Of a stretch of 49,510 nucleotides of DNA, positions 42,246-49,510 are shown piece by piece (positions within the stretch are counted from its first letter, which is position 1; each line of letters begins with the position of its first letter). The translations under genes were made by a program, and so were the position numbers. Where the stretch lies: NCBI GenBank assembly GCA_964558395.1, contig CAZLDS010000018.1, positions 1 to 49,510 on the forward strand, read 5' to 3'. Origin of the DNA: CSP1-5 sp964558395. GTDB lineage: Bacteria > Methylomirabilota > Methylomirabilia > Methylomirabilales > CSP1-5. The notes below the pieces were generated by a model. The model did no database searches, was not told where the DNA came from, and worked only from the letters and a program-made list of their open reading frames with translations.

Positions 42246-42773
42246 ATGTGGCAGGGGCACCGTGTGGTGACGATCTTTGGTAGCTCGCGTCCACTTCCGG
42301 GGAGTTCCGCGTATGCACGGGCAGAGCGCCTCGGCCTGGAGATCGCGCAACGGGGGTGGGTGGTCTGTAATGGCGGCTACGGGGGGACGATGGCCGCCGC
42401 CGCCAAAGGTGCGCGGCGCGCCGACGGGCAGACGATTGGCATCACCTGTGCCTTGTATAGCGGATCACCGAACCCGTACATCACCCATCATGAAGCGGCG
42501 AGTGATCTTTTTGCGCGGCTTGGTCGCCTATTGGATCTGGGTGACGCCTACATCGTTCTGCCGGGAGGATCCGGCACACTCCTCGAACTCGCCCTTGTCG
42601 TGGAATACTTGCATAAACGGCTCATGCCACCGGCACCGGTACTCCTCCTTGGAAGGACGTGGCGCCCAGCCTTGGCCGCGGCGCGGCGCGATAACGGGGA
42701 TATGGCCGCGTTGGAGGAGGTGAACACACCTGAGGCAGCCGTGGAGGCGTTGGCAAAAGTATGGAGGGCATGA
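42246..42773 (+). CDS. LOG-family protein (lysine decarboxylase-like nucleotide hydrolase)
   Basis: 175 residues from the ATG behind GGAGGAAAA. The signature PGGSGTLLELALV (about 108-120) and the Rossmann start VVTIFGSSRPLPGSSAYARAERL with CNGGYGGTMAAAAKGA place it in the LOG/TIGR00725 family, which releases free bases from nucleoside 5'-monophosphates (cytokinin-activating in plants and microbes). The PGGxGTxxE active site is complete. Two tiny membrane proteins follow in overlap. Confidence 0.9.
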   Translation: MWQGHRVVTIFGSSRPLPGSSAYARAERLGLEIAQRGWVVCNGGYGGTMAAAAKGARRADGQTIGITCALYSGSPNPYITHHEAASDLFARLGRLLDLGDAYIVLPGGSGTLLELALVVEYLHKRLMPPAPVLLLGRTWRPALAAARRDNGDMAALEEVNTPEAAVEALAKVWRA

Positions 42774-42946
42774 CGGAGAGGGGGGAAGGCCGGTCCCGCA
42801 TGGACCCGGCGCACACGGCTGAGCTGAATCCGTCGGATCCGAAGGGGGTTGCGTTCTGGGTCGGGATCGGACTGATGGTGATGAGCTTTAGCGTTTTGGG
42901 GTTCTATGTGGTCATCCGTTCTTACCCGTTTCACCGCAGGCGATGA
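42770..42946 (+). CDS. Small single-pass membrane protein, 58 residues
   Basis: The ATG at 42770 overlaps the stop of the LOG gene (ATGA) and has GGAGG upstream. A polar N terminus is followed by one helix (FWVGIGLMVMSFSVLGFYVVI) and a basic end (FHRRR), so the C terminus is probably cytoplasmic. Its own stop overlaps the start of the next tiny gene. Function unknown. Confidence 0.6.
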   Translation: MTERGEGRSRMDPAHTAELNPSDPKGVAFWVGIGLMVMSFSVLGFYVVIRSYPFHRRR

Positions 42947-43071
42947 TCAATCTGGTGCTCGTTGGCCTTATTGTGAGTTGGAGCCTGTTCTTACTCGGAG
43001 TGTGCCTGGCGGGAATAGAGGGGTATTTATACATCAAACAACGTGTCCGGACCTGGTTTCGCACATCGTGA
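42943..43071 (+). CDS. Tiny single-pass membrane protein, 42 residues
   Basis: The ATG at 42943 overlaps the preceding stop (ATGA). It encodes a helix (MINLVLVGLIVSWSLFLLGV) followed by a basic tail with KQRVRTW. Chained ATGA overlaps over three genes argue that it is translated by coupling. Function unknown; possibly a small subunit or regulator of a membrane complex. Confidence 0.5.
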   Translation: MINLVLVGLIVSWSLFLLGVCLAGIEGYLYIKQRVRTWFRTS

Positions 43072-43146
43072 GAATCAGGTCGACCATCCTTGCGTCCTCT
43101 TTGGGCTGATGATATTATTTTTCTTTCGATGCACAAGGAAAAAGCC

Positions 43147-43989
43147 ATGGGTTCTCTTGGTCGGCAAAGAATTCTAGCAGTCATCCTCCCGCTCCTCTTC
43201 TTTGTGACGGGCTGCGCCGAGGCTCCGTACACCCATCGCTCTCAGCTCATGCTTATCTCGCCGACCGAGGAGAACCAGCTGGGGGCCCAAGCATTTCAGG
43301 AGGTCCTTTCGAAGGAAAAAGTCAGTCATGATCCAAAGCTGCACGAGGCGGTGAACCGGATTGGGCGGCGGATTGCGGGTGCGGCTGGCCGTGAGGACTT
43401 TCGCTGGAAATTTGTAGTCATTGACGATGACGAGACGGTAAATGCTTTTGCGCTGCCTGGCGGGAAGGTGGCGGTATATAGCGGCATGTTCCCCGTGGCC
43501 CGGACCGAGGGGGGGCTGGCGGCCGTCATGTCACACGAGGTGGCGCACGTGTTGGCTCGACATGGGGCGGAACGGCTCAGCCAGGGCCTCGTGGCGCAGA
43601 TGGGGGCCGCGGCGGTGCAGGCCGGTATGGCAGGAAGTAACCCCGCTGTGGTACAGGGTGTGATGGCGGCGTATGGTGTTGGGGCGAACGTGGGCCTGCT
43701 GCTTCCCTATAGCCGCCTACAAGAGTCAGAGGCCGACCGGATCGGGCTAGTTCTCATGGCTCAGGCGGGTTACGATCCTCGAGAGGCGGTCCACCTGTGG
43801 GAGCGCATGGCGCAGGCGGAACAGCGTCGGCCGCCGGAGTTCCTCTCGACGCACCCGAGCCCGCGTCAACGCATCCAAGATCTCACGCAACAGATGCCGA
43901 ACGCCTTGACACATTACCGGCCCTCTTCAGCTCAAGCCAAGGAAAGCACCCGTCTCCTCCCCAGCGTAGGCGGGGGGGGTGCCGGATAG
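43147..43989 (+). CDS. M48-family metalloprotease lipoprotein
   Basis: 280 residues from the ATG at 43147, eight bases after AAGGA; starts at 43090 and 43129 would extend the leader. Lipobox FVTGC (Cys23). The zinc site is HEVAH (130-134) with third ligand Glu in SRLQESEADRIGL; NAFALPGGKVAVYSGMF and FLSTHPSPRQRIQDL are further family marks. Such LoiP/BepA-like lipoproteins degrade or help assemble outer-membrane proteins. The hydrolase gene follows after three bases. Confidence 0.93.
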   Translation: MGSLGRQRILAVILPLLFFVTGCAEAPYTHRSQLMLISPTEENQLGAQAFQEVLSKEKVSHDPKLHEAVNRIGRRIAGAAGREDFRWKFVVIDDDETVNAFALPGGKVAVYSGMFPVARTEGGLAAVMSHEVAHVLARHGAERLSQGLVAQMGAAAVQAGMAGSNPAVVQGVMAAYGVGANVGLLLPYSRLQESEADRIGLVLMAQAGYDPREAVHLWERMAQAEQRRPPEFLSTHPSPRQRIQDLTQQMPNALTHYRPSSAQAKESTRLLPSVGGGGAG

Positions 43990-43992
43990 CCT

Positions 43993-44766
43993 ATGGTGCT
44001 CTTTCCGGAGAAGGGTACGGTTTTTTTTCCTGATCCTTATATGATTGGGAGCCCAACCGATTTGGGGCTTGCCCATGAAGAGGTATTTTTTGCGACCGAG
44101 GACGGCGTCCGGCTTCACGGATGGTATGTCCCGTATCGAGATAGTCCCGTCACGCTGCTCTGGTTTCATGGCAACGCCGGCAACATTAGCCACCGACTTG
44201 ACAACCTTGCGCTGTTACACGACCGGGTCGGGGTCAATATCTTCATCTTCGACTATCGGGAGTATGGAAAGAGCGAAGGCGAGATATCGAAAGTGGGCAC
44301 GTTTCGAGATGCGTTTGCGGCCTTCGGGTATCTGTGCTCTCGGCCTGAACTGACCCCGAACCAGATCGTCCTCTTTGGTCGCTCATTGGGGAGCGCTCTG
44401 GCGACCGCCGTCGCTGCGGAACACGTGTGTGCTGGCGTGGTCCTTGAGTCGGCCTTTACCTCAACCGATGATATTATGCGCATGTACTTTCGTTTCCTGC
44501 CTCCACTGCCGCCGAACGTAGTCAAATACGATACCCTCTCGCTTATCGGAAAAGTGAATGCCCCTATTCTGGTTATACACGGCGAGCATGACGAGATTAT
44601 CCCATTGTGGATGGGTGAGCGTGTCCACGACGCAGCGAACTCTCCCAAGACGTTTTATTTGATTAAAGGAGCGAGTCACAACGACACGTACCTCGCGGGG
44701 GGCGAAGAATACTTTGCGAAACTCAAGGCATTCGTCCACTCCGTCGTCCCCCGTACGGGAGAGTGA
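43993..44766 (+). CDS. Alpha/beta hydrolase, BEM46/ABHD13-like
   Basis: 257 residues. The fold marks are LLWFHGNAGNISHR (oxyanion region), IFIFDYREYGKSEG, the nucleophile elbow LFGRSLGSALA, the acid in LVIHGEHDEIIPL and the late His in IKGASHNDTYLAGG, a complete Ser-Asp-His triad. It probably acts as a membrane-associated esterase or lipase of unknown substrate. The start is an ATG three bases after the protease stop, with a poor binding site, so translational coupling is likely. Confidence 0.9.
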   Translation: MVLFPEKGTVFFPDPYMIGSPTDLGLAHEEVFFATEDGVRLHGWYVPYRDSPVTLLWFHGNAGNISHRLDNLALLHDRVGVNIFIFDYREYGKSEGEISKVGTFRDAFAAFGYLCSRPELTPNQIVLFGRSLGSALATAVAAEHVCAGVVLESAFTSTDDIMRMYFRFLPPLPPNVVKYDTLSLIGKVNAPILVIHGEHDEIIPLWMGERVHDAANSPKTFYLIKGASHNDTYLAGGEEYFAKLKAFVHSVVPRTGE

Positions 44767-45033
44767 TCTGACCGATCGACTCCAGCACTCGACAATTTCC
44801 GGCAGTTCTCACTCTCCCCCGATCTACCAGGGTGCGACACCACTAGACATGTGATGTTGTTTAACAAAAAGACTTTACATTATTTCTATGACAAGTTACT
44901 TGAAGAAATTATCTGGGTCGACGGTGGGCGGCGTTGAGAGGGGTCCTGTCTTCCCGCTTGATGACATGGGATATCCACCCTCCGCAGCACTGCTACAGAG
45001 GACGGGTCGGACGTCGGACCTGGGACTATCCAA

Positions 45034-46005
45034 ATGAAGCGAGTCATTATTGATACCGATCCCGGCGTTGACGATGCACTCGCCCTGTTCCTGGCTTTGA
45101 ACTCGCCGGAACTACGGGTTGAAGCGATCACCACTGTCGCCGGCAATGCTCCGGTGGAGCACTGCACCCGAAATGTCTTTACCCTTCTCGACCTTCTCAA
45201 GCCACATCCTCGGCCCGTTGTTGCCCAGGGGGCGGCACGCCCCCTCAAGCGGGAACTGCAGACGGCCCGCGCGGTTCATGGCAGCGATGGGCTCGGCGGA
45301 CTCTCCGCCTATAGCAACCCGAACGGTCTTCCGCGATATCCGAAACCCCAGGTGAGCCTCGCGCCCGTCGGAGCGGCCGACCTTATCCTCGAGCTCGTCA
45401 TTCGGTACCCCGGAGAGATCACCCTCATCACGCTTGGGCCGCTGACCAACGTTGCTCAGGCGCTCCTGCGCGATCGAGAGACGATGCGGAAGGTGGGGGA
45501 CGTAGTCAGCATGGGCGGGGCGATTGTCGTCCCGGGCAACACGTCGCCGACGGCAGAATACAACATCGCCACAGACCCCGAGGCTTCCCGGATTGTTTTT
45601 GCATCGGGGCTCCGGCTGACCCTCATCCCCCTGGATGTTACGGAGCGTGTCCGACTTTCGGGGGAGGCGCTCAGGACATGGGTGGAGCCTCTTGCGGACC
45701 TCCCTGCCCAGTTCCTTTTGGACTGTACTGCTCATCTCATGGCCTTCTCCAAACAATGGGAGGGCTTCGCTGGGATTATCCTACACGATCCGCTTACGGT
45801 GGGCGTCGTGCTCGAACGGGATCTGGTCCAAACGCAGCCGTATCACGTCCAGGTCGAAACCCAAGGCGAGATCACCACCGGGATGACGGTCGCAGACCGC
45901 CGTGGCATCCGGGCCGAGGGGAGACCCAACATGGAAGTCGCCCTAGAGGTTGACGCGGATCGCTTCCTTAGCCTGTTTATGGAACGCCTATGTCGGCGGT
46001 CGTAG
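45034..46005 (+). CDS. Ribonucleoside hydrolase (IunH family)
   Basis: 323 residues. The Ca-binding Asp cluster DTDPGVDDALAL (7-18) and VVSMGGAIVVPGNTSPTAEYN (about 158-178) identify an inosine-uridine-type nucleoside hydrolase, which splits nucleosides to base and ribose. HDPLTVGVVL near 250 supplies the last ligand. It overlaps the ribokinase gene by 16 bases, so the released ribose can be phosphorylated at once: a two-gene nucleoside salvage unit. Promoter elements in the 267 bases upstream were not clear. Confidence 0.94.
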   Translation: MKRVIIDTDPGVDDALALFLALNSPELRVEAITTVAGNAPVEHCTRNVFTLLDLLKPHPRPVVAQGAARPLKRELQTARAVHGSDGLGGLSAYSNPNGLPRYPKPQVSLAPVGAADLILELVIRYPGEITLITLGPLTNVAQALLRDRETMRKVGDVVSMGGAIVVPGNTSPTAEYNIATDPEASRIVFASGLRLTLIPLDVTERVRLSGEALRTWVEPLADLPAQFLLDCTAHLMAFSKQWEGFAGIILHDPLTVGVVLERDLVQTQPYHVQVETQGEITTGMTVADRRGIRAEGRPNMEVALEVDADRFLSLFMERLCRRS

Positions 46006-46907
46006 TCGTCGGATCCGCCAATTTGGACTTCACTATCCAAGTGGATCGGGCCCCCCAGCCAGGAGAAACGATCCTGGGGCGGGACTTCTTGGTGTCCTTC
46101 GGTGGGAAGGGGGCGAACCAAGCTGTAGGGGCTCGACGGGCTGGCGCAGACGTGACCTTTATCGGCAAGGTAGGTAAGGATCAACATGGTGCGCAAATCC
46201 GAAAAAATCTGGAGACGGTTGGGATTGGGGTGGCCGGCCTTATCTCGGACGCCTCCTGTCATACCGGCGTCGCCTTCATCCTCGTCGACCCGGCCGGAGG
46301 GAATCAGATCGTGGTGGCATCGGGATGCAACTACCGTCTGACTCCGGAGGAGCTTGAGAGCCGAGGTGACGTCCTCTGCGGAGTGATCTTGCTCCTGCAA
46401 TTAGAGACGCCTCTCGACACGGTCCTATGTGCGCTTCGACGTGGGAGGCAGAAAGGGATGCGAACCATCTTGAACCCCGCCCCGGCCATGCCCCTGCCGC
46501 GCGAGTCTTTTTCTTTGATCGATGTCCTGACCCCCAATGAAACGGAGGCCTCCCACTTGACCGGGGTTTCTGTGAAGGACCCGAATGCAGCCGAGGAAGC
46601 GGGTAACCGGCTCCGGGATTTGGGTTGTGGAGATGTGATCATCACCCTCGGGCCGCAGGGAGCCCTGTGGGTCGGAAAACACGAGGGACGACACTTTCCC
46701 GGCTTTTCCGTTCGTGTGATCGATTCCACAGCCGCCGGCGACGCTTTCAATGGGGCCTTGGCCGTGGCACTGTCTCAGGGGAAGGCGATGGAAGACGCCA
46801 TTCCCTTTGCTAACGCTGCCGGCGCGCTTGCGACGACTCATCGAGGCGCTCAGGAGTCACTTCCCGACCGGGCTGCGATTGGTAGACTTCTTTCGTCCCA
46901 CACATGA
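45990..46907 (+). CDS. rbsK: Ribokinase
   Basis: 305 residues of the PfkB fold. Sugar-binding GSANLDFTIQVD and SFGGKGANQAVGARRAG lie at the N terminus; TPNETEA and the catalytic-base segment DSTAAGDAFNGALAVAL (about 245-261) at the C terminus. It phosphorylates ribose to ribose-5-phosphate, taking the product of the overlapping nucleoside hydrolase. Related PfkB sugar kinases are possible, but the pairing favours ribose. One base separates its stop from the next start codon. Confidence 0.9.
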   Translation: MSAVVVVGSANLDFTIQVDRAPQPGETILGRDFLVSFGGKGANQAVGARRAGADVTFIGKVGKDQHGAQIRKNLETVGIGVAGLISDASCHTGVAFILVDPAGGNQIVVASGCNYRLTPEELESRGDVLCGVILLLQLETPLDTVLCALRRGRQKGMRTILNPAPAMPLPRESFSLIDVLTPNETEASHLTGVSVKDPNAAEEAGNRLRDLGCGDVIITLGPQGALWVGKHEGRHFPGFSVRVIDSTAAGDAFNGALAVALSQGKAMEDAIPFANAAGALATTHRGAQESLPDRAAIGRLLSSHT

Positions 46908-46908
46908 T

Positions 46909-47811
46909 ATGGTTCCAGCCTTCGAGCGGTATCGCGACATCATTCCTGACTTTTCGGCGTTTCTCGCTAGCGTAAACATTTCGGTGCCGACCCACGTCCG
47001 CGTCAACACGTTGCGCGTGGATAGGCAACGATTCTGCTCTGCGATTGCGGAGCGCGGCTACCACCTCACACCGGTTGCAGGGCTTACTGAGGCGTTTCAG
47101 TGGGAGAGGCCGGGGACGCCTGGAAGTACCCTCGAGTACTTTCGCGGGTGGTATCACGTCCAGGGTCTCACGTCGATGCTCCCGCCGCTGATCCTCAATC
47201 CCCAGGGAGGCGAGCGGGTGCTCGATCTGTGTGCCGCACCGGGGGGAAAGGCGACCTACCTCGCACAACGCACGCACAACCAGGCCGTGATCGTGGCGAA
47301 CGATGTCAGCCATCGCCGGGTCGGTATCCTCCGGTCGCATAGCGACCGTCTCGGGATCACCTGCATGGTAGTGACGCGGTATCACGGGCAGAATTTTCCG
47401 ATGCGGATCGCCTTTGACCGGATTCTTCTCGATCCCCCGTGCTCAGGGGAGGGGACATATCGGGTGGGGGCTCGCCCCCCCCTGACGGAGGATCCTGAGG
47501 TGAGCCGTCGGCTGCAGCGGCTACAGCAGCTCCTCCTGGGTCATGCGCTCAAGCTGCTCCGGCCTGGTGGGATGCTTGTCTATTCGACCTGCACCTATGC
47601 TCCGGAGGAAAACGAGGCAGTCGTCCACCCGATGGTCGAGGAGGGGCGAGCCGAACTCGTCCCGATCGATATCCCGTTCCCGTATGCGCCTGGGATCGAG
47701 ACATGGAATGGGCAACAGTTCCATCCTTCTCTGAAGTATGCAGCTCGCTTCTATCCACACCTCGTGAATTCGTGGGGGTTTTTTATTGCTTGTCTTCGTA
47801 AGCCCGACTGA
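46909..47811 (+). CDS. NSUN/RsmF-type RNA (cytosine-C5) methyltransferase
   Basis: 300 residues from the ATG at 46909, one base after the rbsK stop. It has the SAM pocket VLDLCAAPGGKATYLAQ, the motif IV Cys in LLDPPCSGEGTYR and the catalytic motif VI Cys in LVYSTCTYAPEENE, and ends GFFIACLRKPD, the normal end of the catalytic domain. A short N-terminal RNA-binding region (PTHVRVNTLRVDR) precedes. The usual C-terminal RNA-binding domain is not in this chain but in the next, overlapping frame. Confidence 0.92.
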   Translation: MVPAFERYRDIIPDFSAFLASVNISVPTHVRVNTLRVDRQRFCSAIAERGYHLTPVAGLTEAFQWERPGTPGSTLEYFRGWYHVQGLTSMLPPLILNPQGGERVLDLCAAPGGKATYLAQRTHNQAVIVANDVSHRRVGILRSHSDRLGITCMVVTRYHGQNFPMRIAFDRILLDPPCSGEGTYRVGARPPLTEDPEVSRRLQRLQQLLLGHALKLLRPGGMLVYSTCTYAPEENEAVVHPMVEEGRAELVPIDIPFPYAPGIETWNGQQFHPSLKYAARFYPHLVNSWGFFIACLRKPD

Positions 47812-48271
47812 GCGTCAGGCGGTTCTCCAATTCTGGGACGGACGGTTTGGTGTGGCTCCGAACTCGCTGAGGGGGTTACGATTTCTCATCCGCGGGAGAA
47901 ACGTATGGGCGGTTACGGACCTCACCGGACTTGAGGAGGTCCTTGCCGTCCTGAAGGTGGAGGGAGCAGGGTTGCCATTTCTACGGAAACGAGGAGGTAC
48001 CTGGAAACCGACGACGGCGTCGCTGCTTTTCCTCGGGGACGCCGTGGTCCGGAATGTCATCGAACTTTCCGAAGGGGCCCTCGACCTTTTCTTGCGTGGT
48101 GAAATCTTGTCTGGACCCTTCCCGGTGGAGGGGGGATATGTGGCGGTGCGCCATCGGGGACAAATGTTGGGGTGCGGCCTGTACGGGAAAGCCGGACTCA
48201 AGTCGCAGCTCCCCAGGGCCTGGGTAGAGACACTCCTGCGTGGCCGCGCTCACATGGAAGAGGAAGCGTGA
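47786..48271 (+). CDS. Stand-alone RsmF C-terminal / PUA-like RNA-binding protein
   Basis: 161 residues starting at a TTG (47786) inside the end of the methyltransferase gene, 26 bases overlapped. The sequence GGYVAVRHRGQMLGCGLYGK followed by GLKSQLPRAW resembles the C-terminal domain of RsmF/NSUN methyltransferases (pattern GY.L.R..G.PLG.G...G.LKN..P), which positions rRNA. It may have become a separate subunit by gene fission or may be linked by frameshifting. No catalytic motif is present. Confidence 0.65.
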   Translation: MLVFVSPTERQAVLQFWDGRFGVAPNSLRGLRFLIRGRNVWAVTDLTGLEEVLAVLKVEGAGLPFLRKRGGTWKPTTASLLFLGDAVVRNVIELSEGALDLFLRGEILSGPFPVEGGYVAVRHRGQMLGCGLYGKAGLKSQLPRAWVETLLRGRAHMEEEA

Positions 48272-48459
48272 TGGAGAAGCCCGAGCGGGATTTCAGCCGA
48301 TGCACAGCATGCGGGGGGACTGAAGTCGAGCGCACGGAGGTGACGCGTGGCTACTATTCGGCCCACGCCAAGTATGACCCCGAAGTCCTGATTCGCTTTA
48401 CCGACGTCTGCGGGGCCTGCGGCACCCTGATCTACGAATACGTCGAAGGCGAGCAATAG
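48271..48459 (+). CDS. Small zinc-ribbon protein, 62 residues
   Basis: The ATG at 48271 overlaps the preceding TGA by one base. Two Cys pairs, CTACGGTEVERTEV and CGACGTLIYEY, frame a middle segment and form a treble/zinc-ribbon, of the kind that binds nucleic acid or a protein partner. Lying between RNA-modifying enzymes, a role near the ribosome is plausible but unproven. Confidence 0.7.
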   Translation: MEKPERDFSRCTACGGTEVERTEVTRGYYSAHAKYDPEVLIRFTDVCGACGTLIYEYVEGEQ

Positions 48460-48504
48460 CGAGCAGCTGTCCGCGATCAGCCGTCCGCAATTGAGGGATG
48501 TGTT

Positions 48505-49137
48505 GTGCTTTTCTGGTACCGCATCGACGGCGCTCTTGCCGTTGGTGCTCCCTGCTGGCACTTTTTGGTTTCCAAGGTCCCGACACGGATTGTTCTGAAA
48601 ACTAGCAGAACCTTCCCGCCAAACCACCCCACCACAAAGATGTGCCTCCGCCTCATGCTCCAAGACTTGAAAGGGCGGCGTTCTGAAGCCCTCGTGGACG
48701 TGGGGTGCGGCAGCGGGATCCTGGCGCTCGCGGGGTTGAAACTTGGAGTGGATCGGGCCGTGGCTGTCGATATCAGTCCCCAGGCTGTCGTCATGAGCCG
48801 GGTCAATGCTGAGCTGAACCACGTGAAGGACCGGGTGCGCCTTGTACAAGGCTCGGCAGAAGCGATCAACGGCTCCTTTGACTTGGTCCTGGCAAATTTA
48901 CCCATGCCCATACTTACCGACAAATTGGCTGAACTGGTGCGGTTGAGTGGAGACGAGGCGTCGCTGGTGCTATCAGGCTTTCAAGATGTGGACAAGCCCC
49001 GTGTGGAAGAGGCAATGGCTCGGGCCGGCCTCTCGCCGCAGGTTTGGCGAAGCGAAGATCTCACCTTTTCTGAAGTCCCCCCGTCCGGGAGTTTCACCTG
49101 GATGGCCGTCCTTGCCCATCGAGCGGACAGTCACTAG
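48505..49137 (+). CDS. PrmA-like class I methyltransferase
   Basis: 210 residues with a GTG start behind GAGGGA. The SAM site is DVGCGSGILALAGLKLG (about 65-81), preceded by FPPNHPTTKMCLRLM, which mirrors the GTGxHPTT..CL segment of ribosomal protein L11 methyltransferase. Motif IV reads DLVLANLPMPILTDKLAEL, equivalent to the PrmA VANILA..L segment. It lacks the N-terminal L11-binding domain of true PrmA, so another substrate is possible. Last gene of the plus-strand run. Confidence 0.8.
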   Translation: MLFWYRIDGALAVGAPCWHFLVSKVPTRIVLKTSRTFPPNHPTTKMCLRLMLQDLKGRRSEALVDVGCGSGILALAGLKLGVDRAVAVDISPQAVVMSRVNAELNHVKDRVRLVQGSAEAINGSFDLVLANLPMPILTDKLAELVRLSGDEASLVLSGFQDVDKPRVEEAMARAGLSPQVWRSEDLTFSEVPPSGSFTWMAVLAHRADSH

Positions 49138-49151
49138 TGCAGCTCCGGCCT

Positions 49152-49391
49152 ACGGATTCGTAATAGGTTTGGCCTTATCATCAGCGCCCCAATCGATCTG
49201 GGTCGCGGCTGCACAAACTTGTCTTCGCCGCTGTATGATCCTCATGCCGTGCAAGGCCCCTAAGAGTCAAGTTGCAGGCGCGCCCCGAGAGTGAAGGCGG
49301 TATCGAGAGAGTTGCCCGGCCCTCTTGGCTCAAAGGGAAAACCGATCTGGTGCGCCCAGGGTGATTCGAACACCCGACCCACGGATTCGTA
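49152..49391 (+). repeat. 11-base direct repeat, second copy in the tRNA half
   Basis: ACGGATTCGTA occurs at 49152-49162 and again at 49381-49391, 229 bases apart; the second copy is the anticodon stem-loop region of the tRNA-Arg half. CGATCTGG also recurs (49194-49201 and 49343-49350). The pair could be recombination core sites or chance. The space between (to 49347) contains no gene. Confidence 0.4.
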
Positions 49392-49392
49392 G
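49348..49392 (-). tRNA. 3' half of tRNA-Arg(ACG), 45 bases, gene incomplete
   Basis: Read on the minus strand from 49392: anticodon loop CTACGAA (anticodon ACG), 3' anticodon strand TCCGT, variable GGGTC, T stem GGGTG, loop TTCGAAT, CACCC, acceptor strand TGGGCGC and ACCA. The lengths add up exactly to tRNA positions 32-76. The matching 5' anticodon strand ACGGA and a GCGCCCA acceptor strand are not adjacent upstream. It is therefore an attachment-site scar, a partial gene copy, or the second exon of an interrupted tRNA whose first half lies beyond the window. Confidence 0.72.
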
Positions 49393-49510
49393 TTCGGGGC
49401 CCAAGGACGCTACATGCCCCAAGCGATCCGTACCCTGATGCCGAGGGCAACCGGGTAGGAAAGCGATACGGCAAGTCCCGCATGACTTTCAAATTCATAC
49501 CGACGTGTCC

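Noticed and set aside
49348..49510. 3' end of a tmRNA (GCATGTAG lies upstream of the T arm on the minus strand)
   Set aside because: The acceptor strand TGGGCGC has C at position 70, not the U of the tmRNA alanine identity pair, and the 45 bases fit a tRNA-Arg half exactly.
1..49510. CRISPR array, intact insertion sequence, rRNA operon or prophage
   Set aside because: No regularly spaced repeats, transposase, integrase, rRNA or phage structural genes were seen in the window.

Overview
The window is a GC-rich (roughly 60 percent by eye) bacterial scaffold, densely coded, with short intergenic gaps, many translationally coupled genes and frequent GTG/TTG starts. Two runs of exactly 100 N (1955-2054 and 36153-36252) mark scaffold joins, so it is probably a metagenome-assembled genome. 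Gene content (a LexA/RecA-like/family-B polymerase cassette, a relic of a periplasmic nitrate reductase locus, orphan TAXI and DctP binding proteins, a type III polyketide synthase, a DUF169 protein) would fit a Methylomirabilota/Rokubacteria-like or other deep-branching Gram-negative lineage. That placement is inference, not proof. A lipid A-type acyltransferase and several lipoproteins argue for an outer membrane.

Layout. 1-131: tail of a hemolysin III/PAQR membrane protein. 187-3995: a LexA repressor with a candidate operator and a start-site hairpin, then a RecA-fold protein without a Walker A motif, a small conserved protein that runs into the first gap, and a divergent family-B DNA polymerase with eroded exonuclease and polymerase motifs. 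4115-8397: a flavin monooxygenase, a napD/napB deletion scar, a lipoprotein, a metK remnant and metF. 8507-14432: a secreted protein, a type III PKS, a TraB/GumN protein, a CBS protein, several small or hypothetical proteins and a cupin. 14601-22427: soluble transhydrogenase sthA, a broken sigma-54 activator, a secreted beta-propeller, a large membrane protein, a CPA1 antiporter and a DUF4203-like membrane protein. 22719-27464: a DinB-like protein, two orphan TRAP-type binding proteins, a META lipoprotein, a thioesterase and the DNA repair glycosylase tag.

27484-34238 (minus strand) is a compact seven-gene operon encoding a complete dedicated type II fatty-acid elongation machine: FabL-type enoyl reductase, FabG, a long acyl carrier protein, a double-hotdog dehydratase, a FabF condensing enzyme, a Cys-less FabF paralogue, and a fusion of holo-ACP synthase with a LpxL-type acyltransferase. 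The order resembles the rhizobial acpXL-fabZXL-fabF2XL-fabF1XL-lpxXL locus for very-long-chain lipid A acyl chains. The likely role is making a special long acyl chain on a private ACP and moving it to a lipid.

34591-49137 (plus strand): phosphoesterases, DoxX, msrA, a frameshifted PilZ remnant at the second gap, an alpha/beta-hydrolase lipoprotein, a rhomboid protease, DUF169, a sugar-isomerase-like protein, NfeD-like and LOG-family proteins, two tiny membrane proteins, an M48 lipoprotein protease and a second hydrolase. A coupled run follows: nucleoside hydrolase, ribokinase, NSUN-type rRNA methyltransferase, a stand-alone RsmF-type C-terminal domain, a zinc ribbon and a PrmA-like methyltransferase. 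At the right end lies the exact 3' half of a tRNA-Arg(ACG) (49348-49392), the kind of scar left by integration at, or interruption of, a tRNA gene. The two strongest candidates for something not well described are the LexA/RecA-like/PolB cassette and the fatty-acid operon with its AcpS-LpxL fusion.
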